Source: an uncultured Sphingomonadaceae bacterium
GTDB lineage: Bacteria > Pseudomonadota > Alphaproteobacteria > Sphingomonadales > Sphingomonadaceae
DNA length: 64,000 nt
Direction of reading: 5' to 3'
Assembly (NCBI GenBank): GCA_947494305.1
Contig: CANLUL010000001.1
Coordinates: forward strand, 1,364,001 to 1,428,000
Positions 52,902 through 62,270 of the stretch are shown here, piece by piece. The notes beneath the pieces were generated by a model. The model searched no databases. It was given only the letters and a program-made list of their open reading frames with translations, and was not told the origin of the DNA. The stretch's first letter is position 1, and the number at the start of each line of letters is the position of its first letter. Made by a program: the position numbers and the translations under genes.

Positions 52902-53288
52902 ATGACCCGCAATCTGAAATTGGAAATTGGTTACCAGAATCGACAAAAACCGGATCGCCAATATGTAGCGAAACAGGTTTTGTCGATCTGGGATAGACGC
53001 AAGATTATTTTTGCTGACTTTCAAATTCCAAATGAAGAGATGTGTTTGAACATTCTTGCATTCGTATTGGTGAGAACCGATTTCGAAAAACCAGTTCTGG
53101 CAAGCGAAATAGTGGCGAGGTTCAATTCTCCAAAATCAACCACCTATAGATATTTACAGTTGCTAGGTGATGCCAGATTGCTGAAATTGCACAAAGGCAA
53201 CAATGAGCTGATTGTAAACCTAGCTTCTGCAGGCAGTGCATTGCTCGATGAGTTGTTCAATCAGATTTCCGAGGCGCAAAAATGTTGA
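52902..53288 (+). CDS. Winged-helix DNA-binding protein, unknown family
   Basis: The 128-residue protein has an N-terminal basic region and a winged-helix-like part: LASEIVARFNSPKSTTYRYLQLL is a helix-turn-helix and KLHKGNNELIVNL a wing. It is probably MarR/IclR-like without a ligand domain. The ATG at 52902 has AAAGG upstream. It comes 20 bases after the ALDH gene, so it may be a second regulator of the cluster. No recognised family; function is a guess. Confidence 0.65.
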   Translation: MTRNLKLEIGYQNRQKPDRQYVAKQVLSIWDRRKIIFADFQIPNEEMCLNILAFVLVRTDFEKPVLASEIVARFNSPKSTTYRYLQLLGDARLLKLHKGNNELIVNLASAGSALLDELFNQISEAQKC

Positions 53289-53409
53289 TTTGAATTTCGT
53301 GCCGGAATGCCCGCCCACGAAAAGAAGTGGAAATTTTCCAATAACAATGGATGAGGTGAATAATCTCATTTGGATCACTTGCACTGGTTACCAAACATCG
53401 GAGGAACAA

Positions 53410-55305
53410 TTGAAAAAGCGTAAATTTTTAATAGCGTGTAATGCCGCGCTGGTATTGGTTAGTTGTGGTGATATTCAGGAAAAGCCGGTTCAAGCTAGCA
53501 AAGTTGAAAACACCGAGTATCCCGAGCAGGTATTCTGGGGCGATACGCATCTTCATACGGATAATAGCATCGATGCTTTTGGGTTTGGCAATCGTCTTGA
53601 TGCAGAAGCGGCATTGCGTTTTGCGCGAGGGGAGAAAGTCACCGCGTCTAAGGGAGACGCAGCACACCTTTCACGCCCGCTCGATTTTCTGGTAATCGCC
53701 GATCATAGCGACGGTCTTGGCGCACTCAAAACACTCTACAACACTCCCCGCATTGCCGTTTCTCTTTTCGGAAATGATTTTCTGCTTCGTTGGTATGACA
53801 TGATGCATGAAAGTGACGAAGGCTCACTTCGTGTTGTCAATGAGATGACAGACGGGGCCGCCAATGACACGTTGCCGGACGATCTGTTTGATCCTGAAGA
53901 AAGCGCTGAGCGGACAAGTGAAATCTGGAAAGCACACGGAAAAACCGTCGACGAATATAATGAACCCGGCAAATTCACTGCTTTCATGGGTTATGAATAC
54001 ACTTCCATGCCAGGGGGAGATAATCTTCATCGTGTGGTCATGTTCCGCGATGGCGCCGAAAAAGCAACGCAGGTTAGCCCCTTCCCAGCTCGGGAGTCCC
54101 AAGACCCAGAAAAATTATGGGAGCATATGGCCGCGTATGAAAAGAAAACCGGCGGAAAAATGCTCGCGATTCCGCACAATGGTAATGTCTCGAACGGCCG
54201 GATGTTTGCGATGCAAAAATATGATGGCAGCCCAATTGATGCGGCTTATGCTAAAACCCGGGCGCTGCGCGAACCAATTGTAGAGATGACCCAGATCAAG
54301 GGTGACAGCGAAACGCATCCTTTTCTTTCACCCAATGATGAATTTGCCGATTTTGGCAATGTCGGTTGGGATCAATGTAATCTGAGCTGCACTCGGGAAA
54401 TGTCTCCAGAAAGCTATGCTGGAAGCTATACACGTGAAGCTCTAAAACGTGGGTTGGAGCTTATGCAAACTGTCGGTGCTAATCCTTTCAAATTTGGAAT
54501 GATCGGTTCAACCGACAGCCACACCTCGCTTGCAACGGCAGACGAAGACAATTTTTTCGGCAAACATAGTGGAAGTGAGACCAACAACGGGGACCGCGCT
54601 TTAAAACCTCAAAACTTGGGCACGAATGAAGGGCGCTTCGGTTGGCATTACCTGTCCAGTGGTTACGCCGCTGTTTGGGCCACCAGCAATACACGCGAAG
54701 CAATATTCGACGCGATGATGCGACGCGAAGTCTACGCAACGACTGGACCGCGCATGCAGGTGCGTTTCTTTGGCGGATTTGATTTTGCAAAAGAGGATAC
54801 CGGTGATCTAGTCAAAACTGGCTATGCCAAAGGTGTTCCTATGGGTGGTGACCTATCGGGAGGAGATGGCAAAGCGCCAACCTTTCTCATCTCCGCCACA
54901 ATGGACCCAGAAAGTGCCAGCCTGGATCGCATCCAGATTGTCAAAGGTTGGGTCAATGCAAGCGGAAAATCGCAGGAAAAAGTCTATGATGTCAGCTGGA
55001 GCAAATCGGACACACGTAAAGCTGACGCTGATGGCAAGCTTCCTTCAGTTGGTAACAGTGTCAATCTGGCTACAGGCAAATGGGATAATAGCATCGGTGC
55101 CCCGGAGCTGGTAACATTTTGGCAAGATCCAGATTTTGATGCAGGCCAAAATGCTTTTTACTATGTGCGAGTGCTGGAAATCCCAACACCAACCTGGCCC
55201 GTTTATGACGCGCTGAAATTTGGACTGACACTGCCAGATGATGTCATCAAAATTCAACAGGAACGCGCTTATTCATCGCCGATTTGGTATACGCCAACGA
55301 CGTAA
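53410..55305 (+). CDS. DUF3604 lipoprotein (PHP-like metallo-phosphoesterase fold)
   Basis: The start is a TTG at 53410 with GGAGG five bases upstream. It gives a lipoprotein signal with lipobox LVSC (Cys19), which an upstream start would disrupt. The body has metal-site patterns of a PHP-like fold: WGDTHLHTDNS, VIADHSDGLG, AIPHNGNVSNG and GSTDSHTS, the DUF3604 core. The family is about 620 residues and uncharacterised, often beside catabolic genes. A periplasmic or outer-membrane hydrolase role is likely. It is probably the last gene of the rightward cluster. Confidence 0.88.
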   Translation: MKKRKFLIACNAALVLVSCGDIQEKPVQASKVENTEYPEQVFWGDTHLHTDNSIDAFGFGNRLDAEAALRFARGEKVTASKGDAAHLSRPLDFLVIADHSDGLGALKTLYNTPRIAVSLFGNDFLLRWYDMMHESDEGSLRVVNEMTDGAANDTLPDDLFDPEESAERTSEIWKAHGKTVDEYNEPGKFTAFMGYEYTSMPGGDNLHRVVMFRDGAEKATQVSPFPARESQDPEKLWEHMAAYEKKTGGKMLAIPHNGNVSNGRMFAMQKYDGSPIDAAYAKTRALREPIVEMTQIKGDSETHPFLSPNDEFADFGNVGWDQCNLSCTREMSPESYAGSYTREALKRGLELMQTVGANPFKFGMIGSTDSHTSLATADEDNFFGKHSGSETNNGDRALKPQNLGTNEGRFGWHYLSSGYAAVWATSNTREAIFDAMMRREVYATTGPRMQVRFFGGFDFAKEDTGDLVKTGYAKGVPMGGDLSGGDGKAPTFLISATMDPESASLDRIQIVKGWVNASGKSQEKVYDVSWSKSDTRKADADGKLPSVGNSVNLATGKWDNSIGAPELVTFWQDPDFDAGQNAFYYVRVLEIPTPTWPVYDALKFGLTLPDDVIKIQQERAYSSPIWYTPTT

Positions 55306-55476
55306 CATTGGCTGCTTAACTGATTTGACTCAACTCTCTTCAACGTGATCCAAGCTTACATATCTAGATTGGGAGAAGATGCTATGGTCGGCTTGGTTGC
55401 GATATTTGGCGCTGGCTCTGAACCATTAAAGCACATCCATTTTTACCGAGATCGAAATATCTTTCCAAAGCAGGAA

Positions 55477-56418
55477 TTATTTAATTGTCAGTGACAAGTT
55501 TTCGCTCGTTAGTTCGATAATCTTCTTCAATACATACTTGGCATCCGCAACTTCACTGTCCGTGAGATGAGCCATCAGACCATCTTCAAACGCTTTGGCC
55601 ACTTCCAGAGTTTCAATCAGATTACTTCGCCCCTTTGCCGACAGGTCAAACTCGTTACCATTTTTGAGCAACAATTCTCTTTCCAACATGGATTCGAGCT
55701 CCACATCACTTGGCGCCAATCCGGTATGTCCAAGCCGATCCGATATATCCGATGATTTTGCCGGAGCGATCATACTCAAGACCGCCAAAACCATATATTC
55801 AGTTTGTGTCAGGCCCAATTGTTCGAATTTTTCGCGTGTTGGAAGTGAAGTCTGAAAATGCGCTCTCGAAACCAGGTAAAGCAGGAAATCTTCCGTGAAA
55901 CGCCCCCCTGTGACGTCGACATTGTCTCCTGCCTCATTTTTGACCTTGGGCCTGCTTTCGGCATACCGCCCGCCGTGAAAGAGCAAGGGGGCATGATCTT
56001 TACGATCAAATTCGATGACCTCTCCGACCAAAATAACATGATCACCGCCTTCGTATTCATGCATCATTTTACACTGGAACAAGGCGGAATAGTTATCAAG
56101 AACTGGTGAGCCCAGCACTCCTGATCTCCATTTCACATCGGCAAATTTTTCTGCGCCAGAGCGTGCAAAATTATTCGAAAGCTCTTCTTGAGCAGCGGAT
56201 AGAACATGAATACAAAAATGGCCGCTACTGCAAAAAGCCTCCTTAGATGAAGACGATTTAGCCAAAGACCAAAGTACAAGCGGTGGATCTAGGGATACAG
56301 AATTAAAGCTACTGGCCGTAACGCCAATCGGTTCACCCGTTTCCGATGTTGTCGTCACGATTGTTACACCTGTAGCAAATGTGCCCAAAGCTGCTCGAAA
56401 ATCACTTTGTTTATCCAT
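55477..56418 (-). CDS. Flavin reductase with C-terminal MarR-like domain (C1-HPAH-type)
   Basis: Residues ~1-160 are an FMN-binding flavin reductase (FRAALGTFATGVTIVTT, GVTASSFNSVSLDPPLVLWS, EYEGGDHVILVGEV). Residues ~165-313 are a winged-helix MarR-like domain (TEYMVLAVLSMIAPAKSSDISDRLGHTG). This order and length (313 residues) match the reductase C1 of Acinetobacter p-hydroxyphenylacetate hydroxylase, whose C-terminal domain is an autoinhibitory ligand sensor. It should give reduced flavin to a partner monooxygenase, but no oxygenase is encoded nearby. The ATG at 56418 is two bases after the fnr stop on the same strand. Confidence 0.88.
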   Translation of the reverse strand: MDKQSDFRAALGTFATGVTIVTTTSETGEPIGVTASSFNSVSLDPPLVLWSLAKSSSSKEAFCSSGHFCIHVLSAAQEELSNNFARSGAEKFADVKWRSGVLGSPVLDNYSALFQCKMMHEYEGGDHVILVGEVIEFDRKDHAPLLFHGGRYAESRPKVKNEAGDNVDVTGGRFTEDFLLYLVSRAHFQTSLPTREKFEQLGLTQTEYMVLAVLSMIAPAKSSDISDRLGHTGLAPSDVELESMLERELLLKNGNEFDLSAKGRSNLIETLEVAKAFEDGLMAHLTDSEVADAKYVLKKIIELTSENLSLTIK

Positions 56419-56420
56419 CG

Positions 56421-57125
56421 TCAAGGTTGCAAGTTTGCCAGCGCCACCAACGCATCTCTATCTCTAATAACAATGTCTCGTTTGCCAGGCAGATCAACTA
56501 CTGACTTTTTCGATAGATCCGTCAATTGCCGGCTCACCGTTTCAATTGTCAAACCTAGAATATCCGCAATTTGCTGGCGACCAAAGGGCAAGCTAAACTG
56601 GTTCTGTGGCATAAAATTTGTTGCGCAGCTCGAATCAGCAGACCGTTCAGACATATTGATCAGGAATGTTGCCAGTTTCTCTGCTGCAGTCTTGCGCCCT
56701 AATAACAACATCCAATCTCGAGCCTGATCCAACTCGTCTAATGTACGCTCGAGCACCTTGTGTTCAAGATTGGGATGGTCATGAGCGAACTGCTCAAAGC
56801 CATTTCGGGAAAAGCTACATATCTGCGTATCGGTCAATGCGGTTACGGTATGTTTTACATTATCTTGATAGGGGCGACCGATAAAATCTGCTGGAAAGGC
56901 AAGGCCAACAATCTGCTCCCGCCCATCATCCAGCGAGTTTGTCAGCTTCAAAACACCGTCAATCACATTCGCAACAACAGTAGATTCATCACCTTCCCAC
57001 ATAAATGTTTGGCCAGCTTTCAAGACTTGCTTGTGGCCAATGCGATTCATTATTTGTAATTCGCCATCATCCAGAGAACCACAAATTGCTTTGTTACGGA
57101 CGACACAATCTTCACATACTGACAT
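56421..57125 (-). CDS. fnrL: Crp/Fnr family oxygen-responsive regulator (FnrL-like)
   Basis: The N-terminus holds a C-x2-C-x7-C set (Cys4, 7, 15) and a further Cys103, as in FnrL/FixK-type proteins that bind a 4Fe-4S cluster. The cAMP-binding-like beta roll follows, and the HTH is GRQQIADILGLTIETVSRQL, with E..SR to read TTGAT. It would activate cbb3 oxidase genes at low oxygen. The gene is divergent from ccoN, with one perfect FNR box in between. The downstream flavin reductase gene begins two bases after its stop. Confidence 0.92.
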   Translation of the reverse strand: MSVCEDCVVRNKAICGSLDDGELQIMNRIGHKQVLKAGQTFMWEGDESTVVANVIDGVLKLTNSLDDGREQIVGLAFPADFIGRPYQDNVKHTVTALTDTQICSFSRNGFEQFAHDHPNLEHKVLERTLDELDQARDWMLLLGRKTAAEKLATFLINMSERSADSSCATNFMPQNQFSLPFGRQQIADILGLTIETVSRQLTDLSKKSVVDLPGKRDIVIRDRDALVALANLQP

Positions 57126-57221
57126 GACTGTCCCTTAGAGAACCCGCTTAAAAATGTATAGCGGGAATGATAATCGTTTTGGTTCTATTCCTATAGGAAT
57201 TTTCGATTGGTCGGCAAAAGT

Positions 57222-57235
57222 TTGATCCAGATCAA
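57222..57235. promoter_or_regulatory. FNR box TTGAT-N4-ATCAA
   Basis: TTGATCCAGATCAA is a perfect FNR consensus palindrome. It lies 76 bases before the ccoN start and 97 bases before the fnr start. It would support activation of ccoN and possibly autoregulation of fnr. It is the only perfect FNR box I noticed in the window. Confidence 0.9.
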
Positions 57236-57310
57236 AGAATCAATTCAAAAGCACTCCTACGGTCTTCCTGTTGAAGCGGAATTCATGCCGCTTAAACGGG
57301 GAAGGACATC

Positions 57311-58981
57311 ATGGATCTAATATTACTGAGGGCTGGCGGATGGCTGGCTTTGGCATTTGTTGCATTTGCTGCGATGGTTATGGCTGTCGACAGCGGTTTT
57401 GCTTTTCACATGGCAATCTTCATGATTGCCTGCTTTATTGCTCTTTGGGTGACGGTCAGTAAAGCTGACTATCAAGCCATTGGAAGAGGGATTATTAAAG
57501 CTCCCGCTGATCAGGGGCTTTACGATGATGATCCAATCCGTTGGGGTATCATCGCGACTATTTTCTGGGGCATGGCCGGCTTTCTTGCAGGACTTTATAT
57601 CGCACTGCAACTGGCGTTCCCGGTTCTGAATTTAGGATTGGAATATACGACGTTCGGGCGCCTCCGCCCGCTTCACACGTCTGCCGTAATTTTTGCTTTC
57701 GGAGGCAACGCGCTGATTGCGACGAGTTTTTACATCGTCCAGCGCACTTGCAGGGCGAGGTTGGCCTTCCCCGGCCTCGCCCGCTTTGTTTTCTGGGGTT
57801 ACCAGCTGTTTATCGTGCTGGCCGCCACGGGCTACCTATTGGGTATCACTCAATCGAAGGAATATGCCGAACCGGAATGGTATGTCGATATATGGCTTAC
57901 CATTGTCTGGGTAAGTTATGCCGCTGTGTTTATCGGCACGATCGTCAAGCGCTCCGAACCGCATATCTATGTCGCGAACTGGTTTTTCCTTTCATTCATC
58001 CTAACCGTTGCAATGCTGCATTTGGTCAATGGCCTGGCCATGCCGGTCAGCCTGCTCGGTGCCAAAAGTTATAGTGCTTTTGCGGGGGTTCAGGATGCTC
58101 TGACGCAATGGTGGTATGGCCATAACGCTGTCGGTTTTTTCCTGACCGCTGGTTTCCTGGGCATGATGTACTATTTTGTGCCAAAACAGGCTGAGCGGCC
58201 GGTGTACAGCTACCGCTTGTCGATCATTCACTTCTGGTCACTGATCTTCCTGTATATCTGGGCTGGCCCTCACCACTTGCACTATACGGCGCTGCCCGAT
58301 TGGGCGCAGACGCTGGGCATGGTCTTCTCGATCATCCTTTGGATGCCTAGCTGGGGTGGAATGATCAACGGACTGATGACGCTGAATGGCGCATGGGAGA
58401 AAATCCGCACCGACCCGATCATTCGGATGATGGTCCTAAGCCTAGCATTCTACGGCATGAGCACCTTTGAAGGACCGATGATGTCGATCAAGGCAGTTAA
58501 CAGCTTGTCGCACTATACTGACTGGACCATTGGCCACGTGCACTCGGGTGCTCTGGGCTGGAACGGTATGATCACCTTTGCCGCGATCTATTATCTTGTA
58601 CCACGTCTGTGGGGCAAGCAACGCTTGTATAGCTTGCGCATGATCAACTGGCATTTCTGGCTCGCGACTATGGGTATCGTGCTCTACGCCGCATCAATGT
58701 GGGTCGCCGGGATCATGCAAGGCCTGTTATGGCGCGAATATGGCGATGATGGATATCTCGTCTATTCCTTCAGCGAAGTGGTTAGCGCGATGCTTCCCAT
58801 GTACCTGATCCGCGCAGTGGGCGGTCTCATGTATCTCGCTGGAGCTATAGTAATGGTTTACAATGTCTGGATGACCATCGCTGGCAAACAACGCGATGAG
58901 AAGCCGATGACCGAAACACCGCATGATCCTGAAGCCGATAAGCCGTTGGTGCACAAACCAACTGCAGTTCCAGCAGAATAA
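57311..58981 (+). CDS. ccoN: Cytochrome c oxidase cbb3-type subunit I (CcoN)
   Basis: The catalytic subunit with the low-spin heme b His in [19 protein letters not shown], CuB/heme b3 ligands in [14 protein letters not shown] and [11 protein letters not shown], and the late [19 protein letters not shown]. It has at least 12 membrane segments plus an N-terminal extra pair. It reduces oxygen to water with high affinity and pumps protons. The tail after ~530 is polar. It is the first gene of an FnrL-controlled operon. Confidence 0.97.
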   Translation: MDLILLRAGGWLALAFVAFAAMVMAVDSGFAFHMAIFMIACFIALWVTVSKADYQAIGRGIIKAPADQGLYDDDPIRWGIIATIFWGMAGFLAGLYIALQLAFPVLNLGLEYTTFGRLRPLHTSAVIFAFGGNALIATSFYIVQRTCRARLAFPGLARFVFWGYQLFIVLAATGYLLGITQSKEYAEPEWYVDIWLTIVWVSYAAVFIGTIVKRSEPHIYVANWFFLSFILTVAMLHLVNGLAMPVSLLGAKSYSAFAGVQDALTQWWYGHNAVGFFLTAGFLGMMYYFVPKQAERPVYSYRLSIIHFWSLIFLYIWAGPHHLHYTALPDWAQTLGMVFSIILWMPSWGGMINGLMTLNGAWEKIRTDPIIRMMVLSLAFYGMSTFEGPMMSIKAVNSLSHYTDWTIGHVHSGALGWNGMITFAAIYYLVPRLWGKQRLYSLRMINWHFWLATMGIVLYAASMWVAGIMQGLLWREYGDDGYLVYSFSEVVSAMLPMYLIRAVGGLMYLAGAIVMVYNVWMTIAGKQRDEKPMTETPHDPEADKPLVHKPTAVPAE

Positions 58982-58994
58982 GGGAGGCTGAACG

Positions 58995-59729
58995 ATGTCA
59001 AACTTTGCACAAAAGCATAAGAAACTCGAAAAAAATGTCACCCTGCTGGCAGTCTGCTCACTTGTTGTAGTGATTATCGGCGGGATTGTAGAAATCGCAC
59101 CACTCTTCTGGATCGACAATACAATTGAAGAAGTCGAAGGCGTGCGGCCCTATTCACCGCTCGAACTGGCTGGCCGAAACATCTATATTCGTGAAGGTTG
59201 TTATACATGCCACAGCCAAATGATCCGTCCGTTCCGTGACGAGGTCGAGCGTTATGGCCACTATTCACTCGCGGCAGAGTCTATGTATGATCATCCATTC
59301 CAATGGGGCTCAAAGCGAACAGGTCCTGACCTCGCTCGGGTCGGCGGACGCTATTCCGACGAGTGGCACGTTCAGCATCTCGAAGATCCCCGGCAGGTTG
59401 TACCGGAATCAATCATGCCACCTTACGCGTTCCTTAAGGAAAAAGATCTCAATGCCGGCGATATGAGTAAAGATTTGCGTGCGCTTTACAGATTGGGCGT
59501 TCCCTACACGGAAGAAGCAATCGAAAACGCCAATGCTGATCTGATGGCACAGGCCGATCCGATGGCAAGTACCACCGATCTCGAAAAGCGCTATCCCAAA
59601 GCACAAGTTCGTGACTTTGACGGTGACCCAGATAGGCTCACCGAAATGGATGCGTTGGTCGCCTACCTACAAATGCTCGGCACCCTTGTCGACTTTGAAG
59701 CTGGAGAGGCACAGGAGCAGCCACGATGA
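58995..59729 (+). CDS. ccoO: Cytochrome c oxidase cbb3-type subunit II (CcoO)
   Basis: A mono-heme cytochrome c anchored by one N-terminal helix ([21 protein letters not shown]). The heme motif is CYTCH in [16 protein letters not shown], and a late Met supplies the second ligand. It passes electrons from CcoP to CcoN. A GGGAGG site precedes the ATG. It overlaps ccoQ by four bases. Confidence 0.96.
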   Translation: MSNFAQKHKKLEKNVTLLAVCSLVVVIIGGIVEIAPLFWIDNTIEEVEGVRPYSPLELAGRNIYIREGCYTCHSQMIRPFRDEVERYGHYSLAAESMYDHPFQWGSKRTGPDLARVGGRYSDEWHVQHLEDPRQVVPESIMPPYAFLKEKDLNAGDMSKDLRALYRLGVPYTEEAIENANADLMAQADPMASTTDLEKRYPKAQVRDFDGDPDRLTEMDALVAYLQMLGTLVDFEAGEAQEQPR

Positions 59730-59899
59730 ACTATGAGGCGCTCCGCCACTTTGCTGACAGTTGGGGATTGCTGTTCATGGCCCTGCTATGGCTGGGTTTT
59801 GCCCTCTGGGCATTCCGGCCCGGTGCCAAAAGCATGCACGACGATGCAGCCAATATGATCTTTGATGATCCCGAAAAAGGGGACAAAAACGATGTCTGA
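59726..59899 (+). CDS. ccoQ: Cytochrome c oxidase cbb3-type subunit IV (CcoQ/FixQ)
   Basis: This 57-residue protein is a single membrane helix ([18 protein letters not shown]) followed by [20 protein letters not shown], the usual form of CcoQ. It stabilises the CcoN-CcoO-CcoP assembly and is too short for most ORF calls. The ATG overlaps the ccoO stop (ATGA), and its end overlaps ccoP by eight bases. Confidence 0.93.
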   Translation: MNYEALRHFADSWGLLFMALLWLGFALWAFRPGAKSMHDDAANMIFDDPEKGDKNDV

Positions 59900-60818
59900 G
59901 AATAAATATATCGACGAAGCAACTGGTACCGAGACCGTTGGGCATGAATGGGATGGTATTGAGGAACTCGATACCCCTATGCCACGTTGGTGGGTATGGA
60001 CTTTCTATCTGACCATAATCTGGGCCATTGGCTATGTTATCATGTACCCGGCCTGGCCGATGCTTAACAGTGCCACCGAAGGTGTACTGGGTTGGACCAG
60101 TCGCGGTGAACTAGCGAAAGAAATGGACCTTAGAGAGAAAGAACTGGAGCCAATTCGGGCAGCTATGGTAGCGACCGACATCAATGAGGTCGCCGCAAAC
60201 GAAGAACTACGCAATCAGGCGATTAACGGCGGCGCATCGGCGTTCAAAGTACATTGCGTTCAATGCCATGGTTCAGGTGCAGCCGGGTTTAAAGGTTACC
60301 CAAATTTGAATGACGATGATTGGCTCTGGGGCGGCGATCTGGAGACTATTGAATATACCTTAGTACACGGCATTAGACAACCGGATCATGCGGATACGCG
60401 CTTCTCGCAAATGCCTGCATTTGGCCGCGATGGTATGTTACAATCCAATGAAATCCAGGATGTGGTTTCACATGTTCGCGTTTTGCAAGGTGACGAAAAA
60501 GCCAGCGCGGCATCACAACGCGGTGCTGCACTCTATTCCGCTAATTGTGTTATCTGCCACGGTGAGAATGGAGAGGGCGATCGCTTTCAAGGTGCACCGA
60601 ACCTAACAGACAAGATTTCACTCTATGGCCGTGACCGCGCTTCATTGACTGAAACGATAACCAATAGCCGCTACGGTGTTATGCCGCGCTGGAACACGCG
60701 TCTTGATCCCGCTACCATTCGGATGTTGGCCATCTACGTCCATTCATTGGGCGGCGGTGAAGCAGCACCACAACCGGAGCAAAGCGCAGAAGCGGACGCA
60801 GGTGATGAACAGTCCTAA
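59892..60818 (+). CDS. ccoP: Cytochrome c oxidase cbb3-type subunit III (CcoP)
   Basis: A di-heme cytochrome c: N-terminal helix (VWTFYLTIIWAIGYVIMYP), heme motif 1 CVQCHGSG in AFKVHCVQCHGSGAAG, heme motif 2 CVICHGENGEG, with Met ligands in FSQMPAFG and RYGVMPRWN. It accepts electrons from periplasmic cytochromes or quinol complexes. The ATG at 59892 follows AAAGGGG and gives 308 residues; the frame opens at 59862 inside ccoQ. Confidence 0.96.
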   Translation: MSENKYIDEATGTETVGHEWDGIEELDTPMPRWWVWTFYLTIIWAIGYVIMYPAWPMLNSATEGVLGWTSRGELAKEMDLREKELEPIRAAMVATDINEVAANEELRNQAINGGASAFKVHCVQCHGSGAAGFKGYPNLNDDDWLWGGDLETIEYTLVHGIRQPDHADTRFSQMPAFGRDGMLQSNEIQDVVSHVRVLQGDEKASAASQRGAALYSANCVICHGENGEGDRFQGAPNLTDKISLYGRDRASLTETITNSRYGVMPRWNTRLDPATIRMLAIYVHSLGGGEAAPQPEQSAEADAGDEQS

Positions 60819-62256
60819 AGAAATACTCGATGATGAGCTAAAACTCTACGAGGCCCGAAAAGCTGTTCATCCTCAAAGGATAGACGGAACATTTCGACGA
60901 TTAAAATGGGCGATTATGGCGGTAACGCTGGCGATCTATTATATTACGCCATGGATCCGCTGGGATCGCGGACCTTATGCCCCCAATCAGGCTGTGCTTG
61001 TAGACCTCGCCAACCGGCGTTTCTATATGTTCGGTATCGAAATCTGGCCGCACGAATTCTATTATGTTGCAGGTCTTTTGGTCATGGCCGGGATTGGCCT
61101 GTTCATGGTCACATCTGCAATAGGTCGGGCTTGGTGCGGCTATGCCTGTCCGCAAACCGTATGGACCGACCTGTTTCAGCATGTTGACCGGTTTGTCGAT
61201 GGTGATCGCAACGCGCGAATGCGGCTAGACAAAGCGCCGTGGACTGCGAGCAAGATATCAAAGCGACTTTTCAAATGGGGGATTTACCTATTTATAGCCT
61301 TTTGGACAGGCGGTGCATGGATCATGTATTTTGCCGATGCGCCAACGCTGTTTGTGGATTTCTGGACCGGAAACGCAGCATTTGTCGCCTATACTACCGT
61401 GGGCATCCTGACGGCCACAACTTTCATTTTTGGCGGCTTTATGCGTGAACAGGTCTGTGTCTATATGTGCCCTTGGCCGCGTATTCAGGCTGCGATGATG
61501 GACGAGAAGTCACTGCAGGTTACCTATAAGGATTGGCGCGGTGAAAAACGCGGTAGCGTTAAAAAGGCCCAGAAAAACCCGGAGGAATTTGGCGACTGTG
61601 TCGACTGCAACCAGTGCGTAGCTGTATGCCCAACAGGCATTGATATTCGCGAGGGTCCGCAAATTGGATGCATAACCTGTGCGCTTTGCATTGATGCTTG
61701 TGACCGTGTGATGGGCGAAGTGGGTCGTCCACGCGGTTTGATCGATTATGTAACATCCGACGATGCTGAAGCGGAGCGTGCGGGTAAGGAAACGCAGCCG
61801 GCCTGGAAAAACCTTCTTCGCGTTCGCGTATTCATCTATTTTGCTGTTTGGGCTGGCATCGGACTGGCAATGCTGTTTGCCCTCGGCAATCGTACGCGTT
61901 TGGATTTGGCAGTGCAACACGACCGCAACCCCGTCTTTGTGCAACTATCAAATGGAGATATTCGAAACACTTACACTGCAAAGATTCGGAATATGGAAAA
62001 CCGGCCGCGTGAAATGGATGTCGCGATCAGCGGTTTGGCAAACGCAACAATGTGGGAGGGCGGGACTACTCGGCCAGATCAACAGACAACATTGCGCATC
62101 AAAGTGCCGGCCGACACGGTTGCCAAGTTAAAGCTTTTTATCGCAACACCAGAATCCACTTCCGAACGTGATGAATTCGAAATGACGGTACAAGGCGTTG
62201 ATGATGAAGCACCGACCGACACCGAAGAACTATTTTTCGAACGTCCGAAAAACTGA
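60805..62256 (+). CDS. ccoG: cbb3 oxidase accessory ferredoxin-like protein CcoG (FixG/RdxB)
   Basis: CcoG is a membrane-bound iron-sulfur protein that helps deliver or reduce copper for cbb3 assembly. Cys clusters are CVDCNQCVAVCP and CITCALCIDACD (4Fe-4S type), with an NosR/FixG-type CGYACPQTVW and helices at ~40, ~90, ~165 and ~335. The C-terminal part (~370-480) is the beta-rich FixG domain. The ATG at 60805 gives 483 residues and overlaps ccoP by 14 bases; the open frame goes to 60676. Confidence 0.95.
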   Translation: MNSPKEILDDELKLYEARKAVHPQRIDGTFRRLKWAIMAVTLAIYYITPWIRWDRGPYAPNQAVLVDLANRRFYMFGIEIWPHEFYYVAGLLVMAGIGLFMVTSAIGRAWCGYACPQTVWTDLFQHVDRFVDGDRNARMRLDKAPWTASKISKRLFKWGIYLFIAFWTGGAWIMYFADAPTLFVDFWTGNAAFVAYTTVGILTATTFIFGGFMREQVCVYMCPWPRIQAAMMDEKSLQVTYKDWRGEKRGSVKKAQKNPEEFGDCVDCNQCVAVCPTGIDIREGPQIGCITCALCIDACDRVMGEVGRPRGLIDYVTSDDAEAERAGKETQPAWKNLLRVRVFIYFAVWAGIGLAMLFALGNRTRLDLAVQHDRNPVFVQLSNGDIRNTYTAKIRNMENRPREMDVAISGLANATMWEGGTTRPDQQTTLRIKVPADTVAKLKLFIATPESTSERDEFEMTVQGVDDEAPTDTEELFFERPKN

Positions 62257-62270
62257 TTGAGGATCGAAAC

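Noticed and set aside
55384-55494. 36-codon rightward ORF with GGGAGAAG upstream (MVGLVAIFGAGSEPLKHI)
   Set aside because: It is short, overlaps the end of the flavin reductase gene in antisense and shows no conserved family. The good ribosome site alone is not enough. The 171-base gap 55306-55476 shows nothing else.
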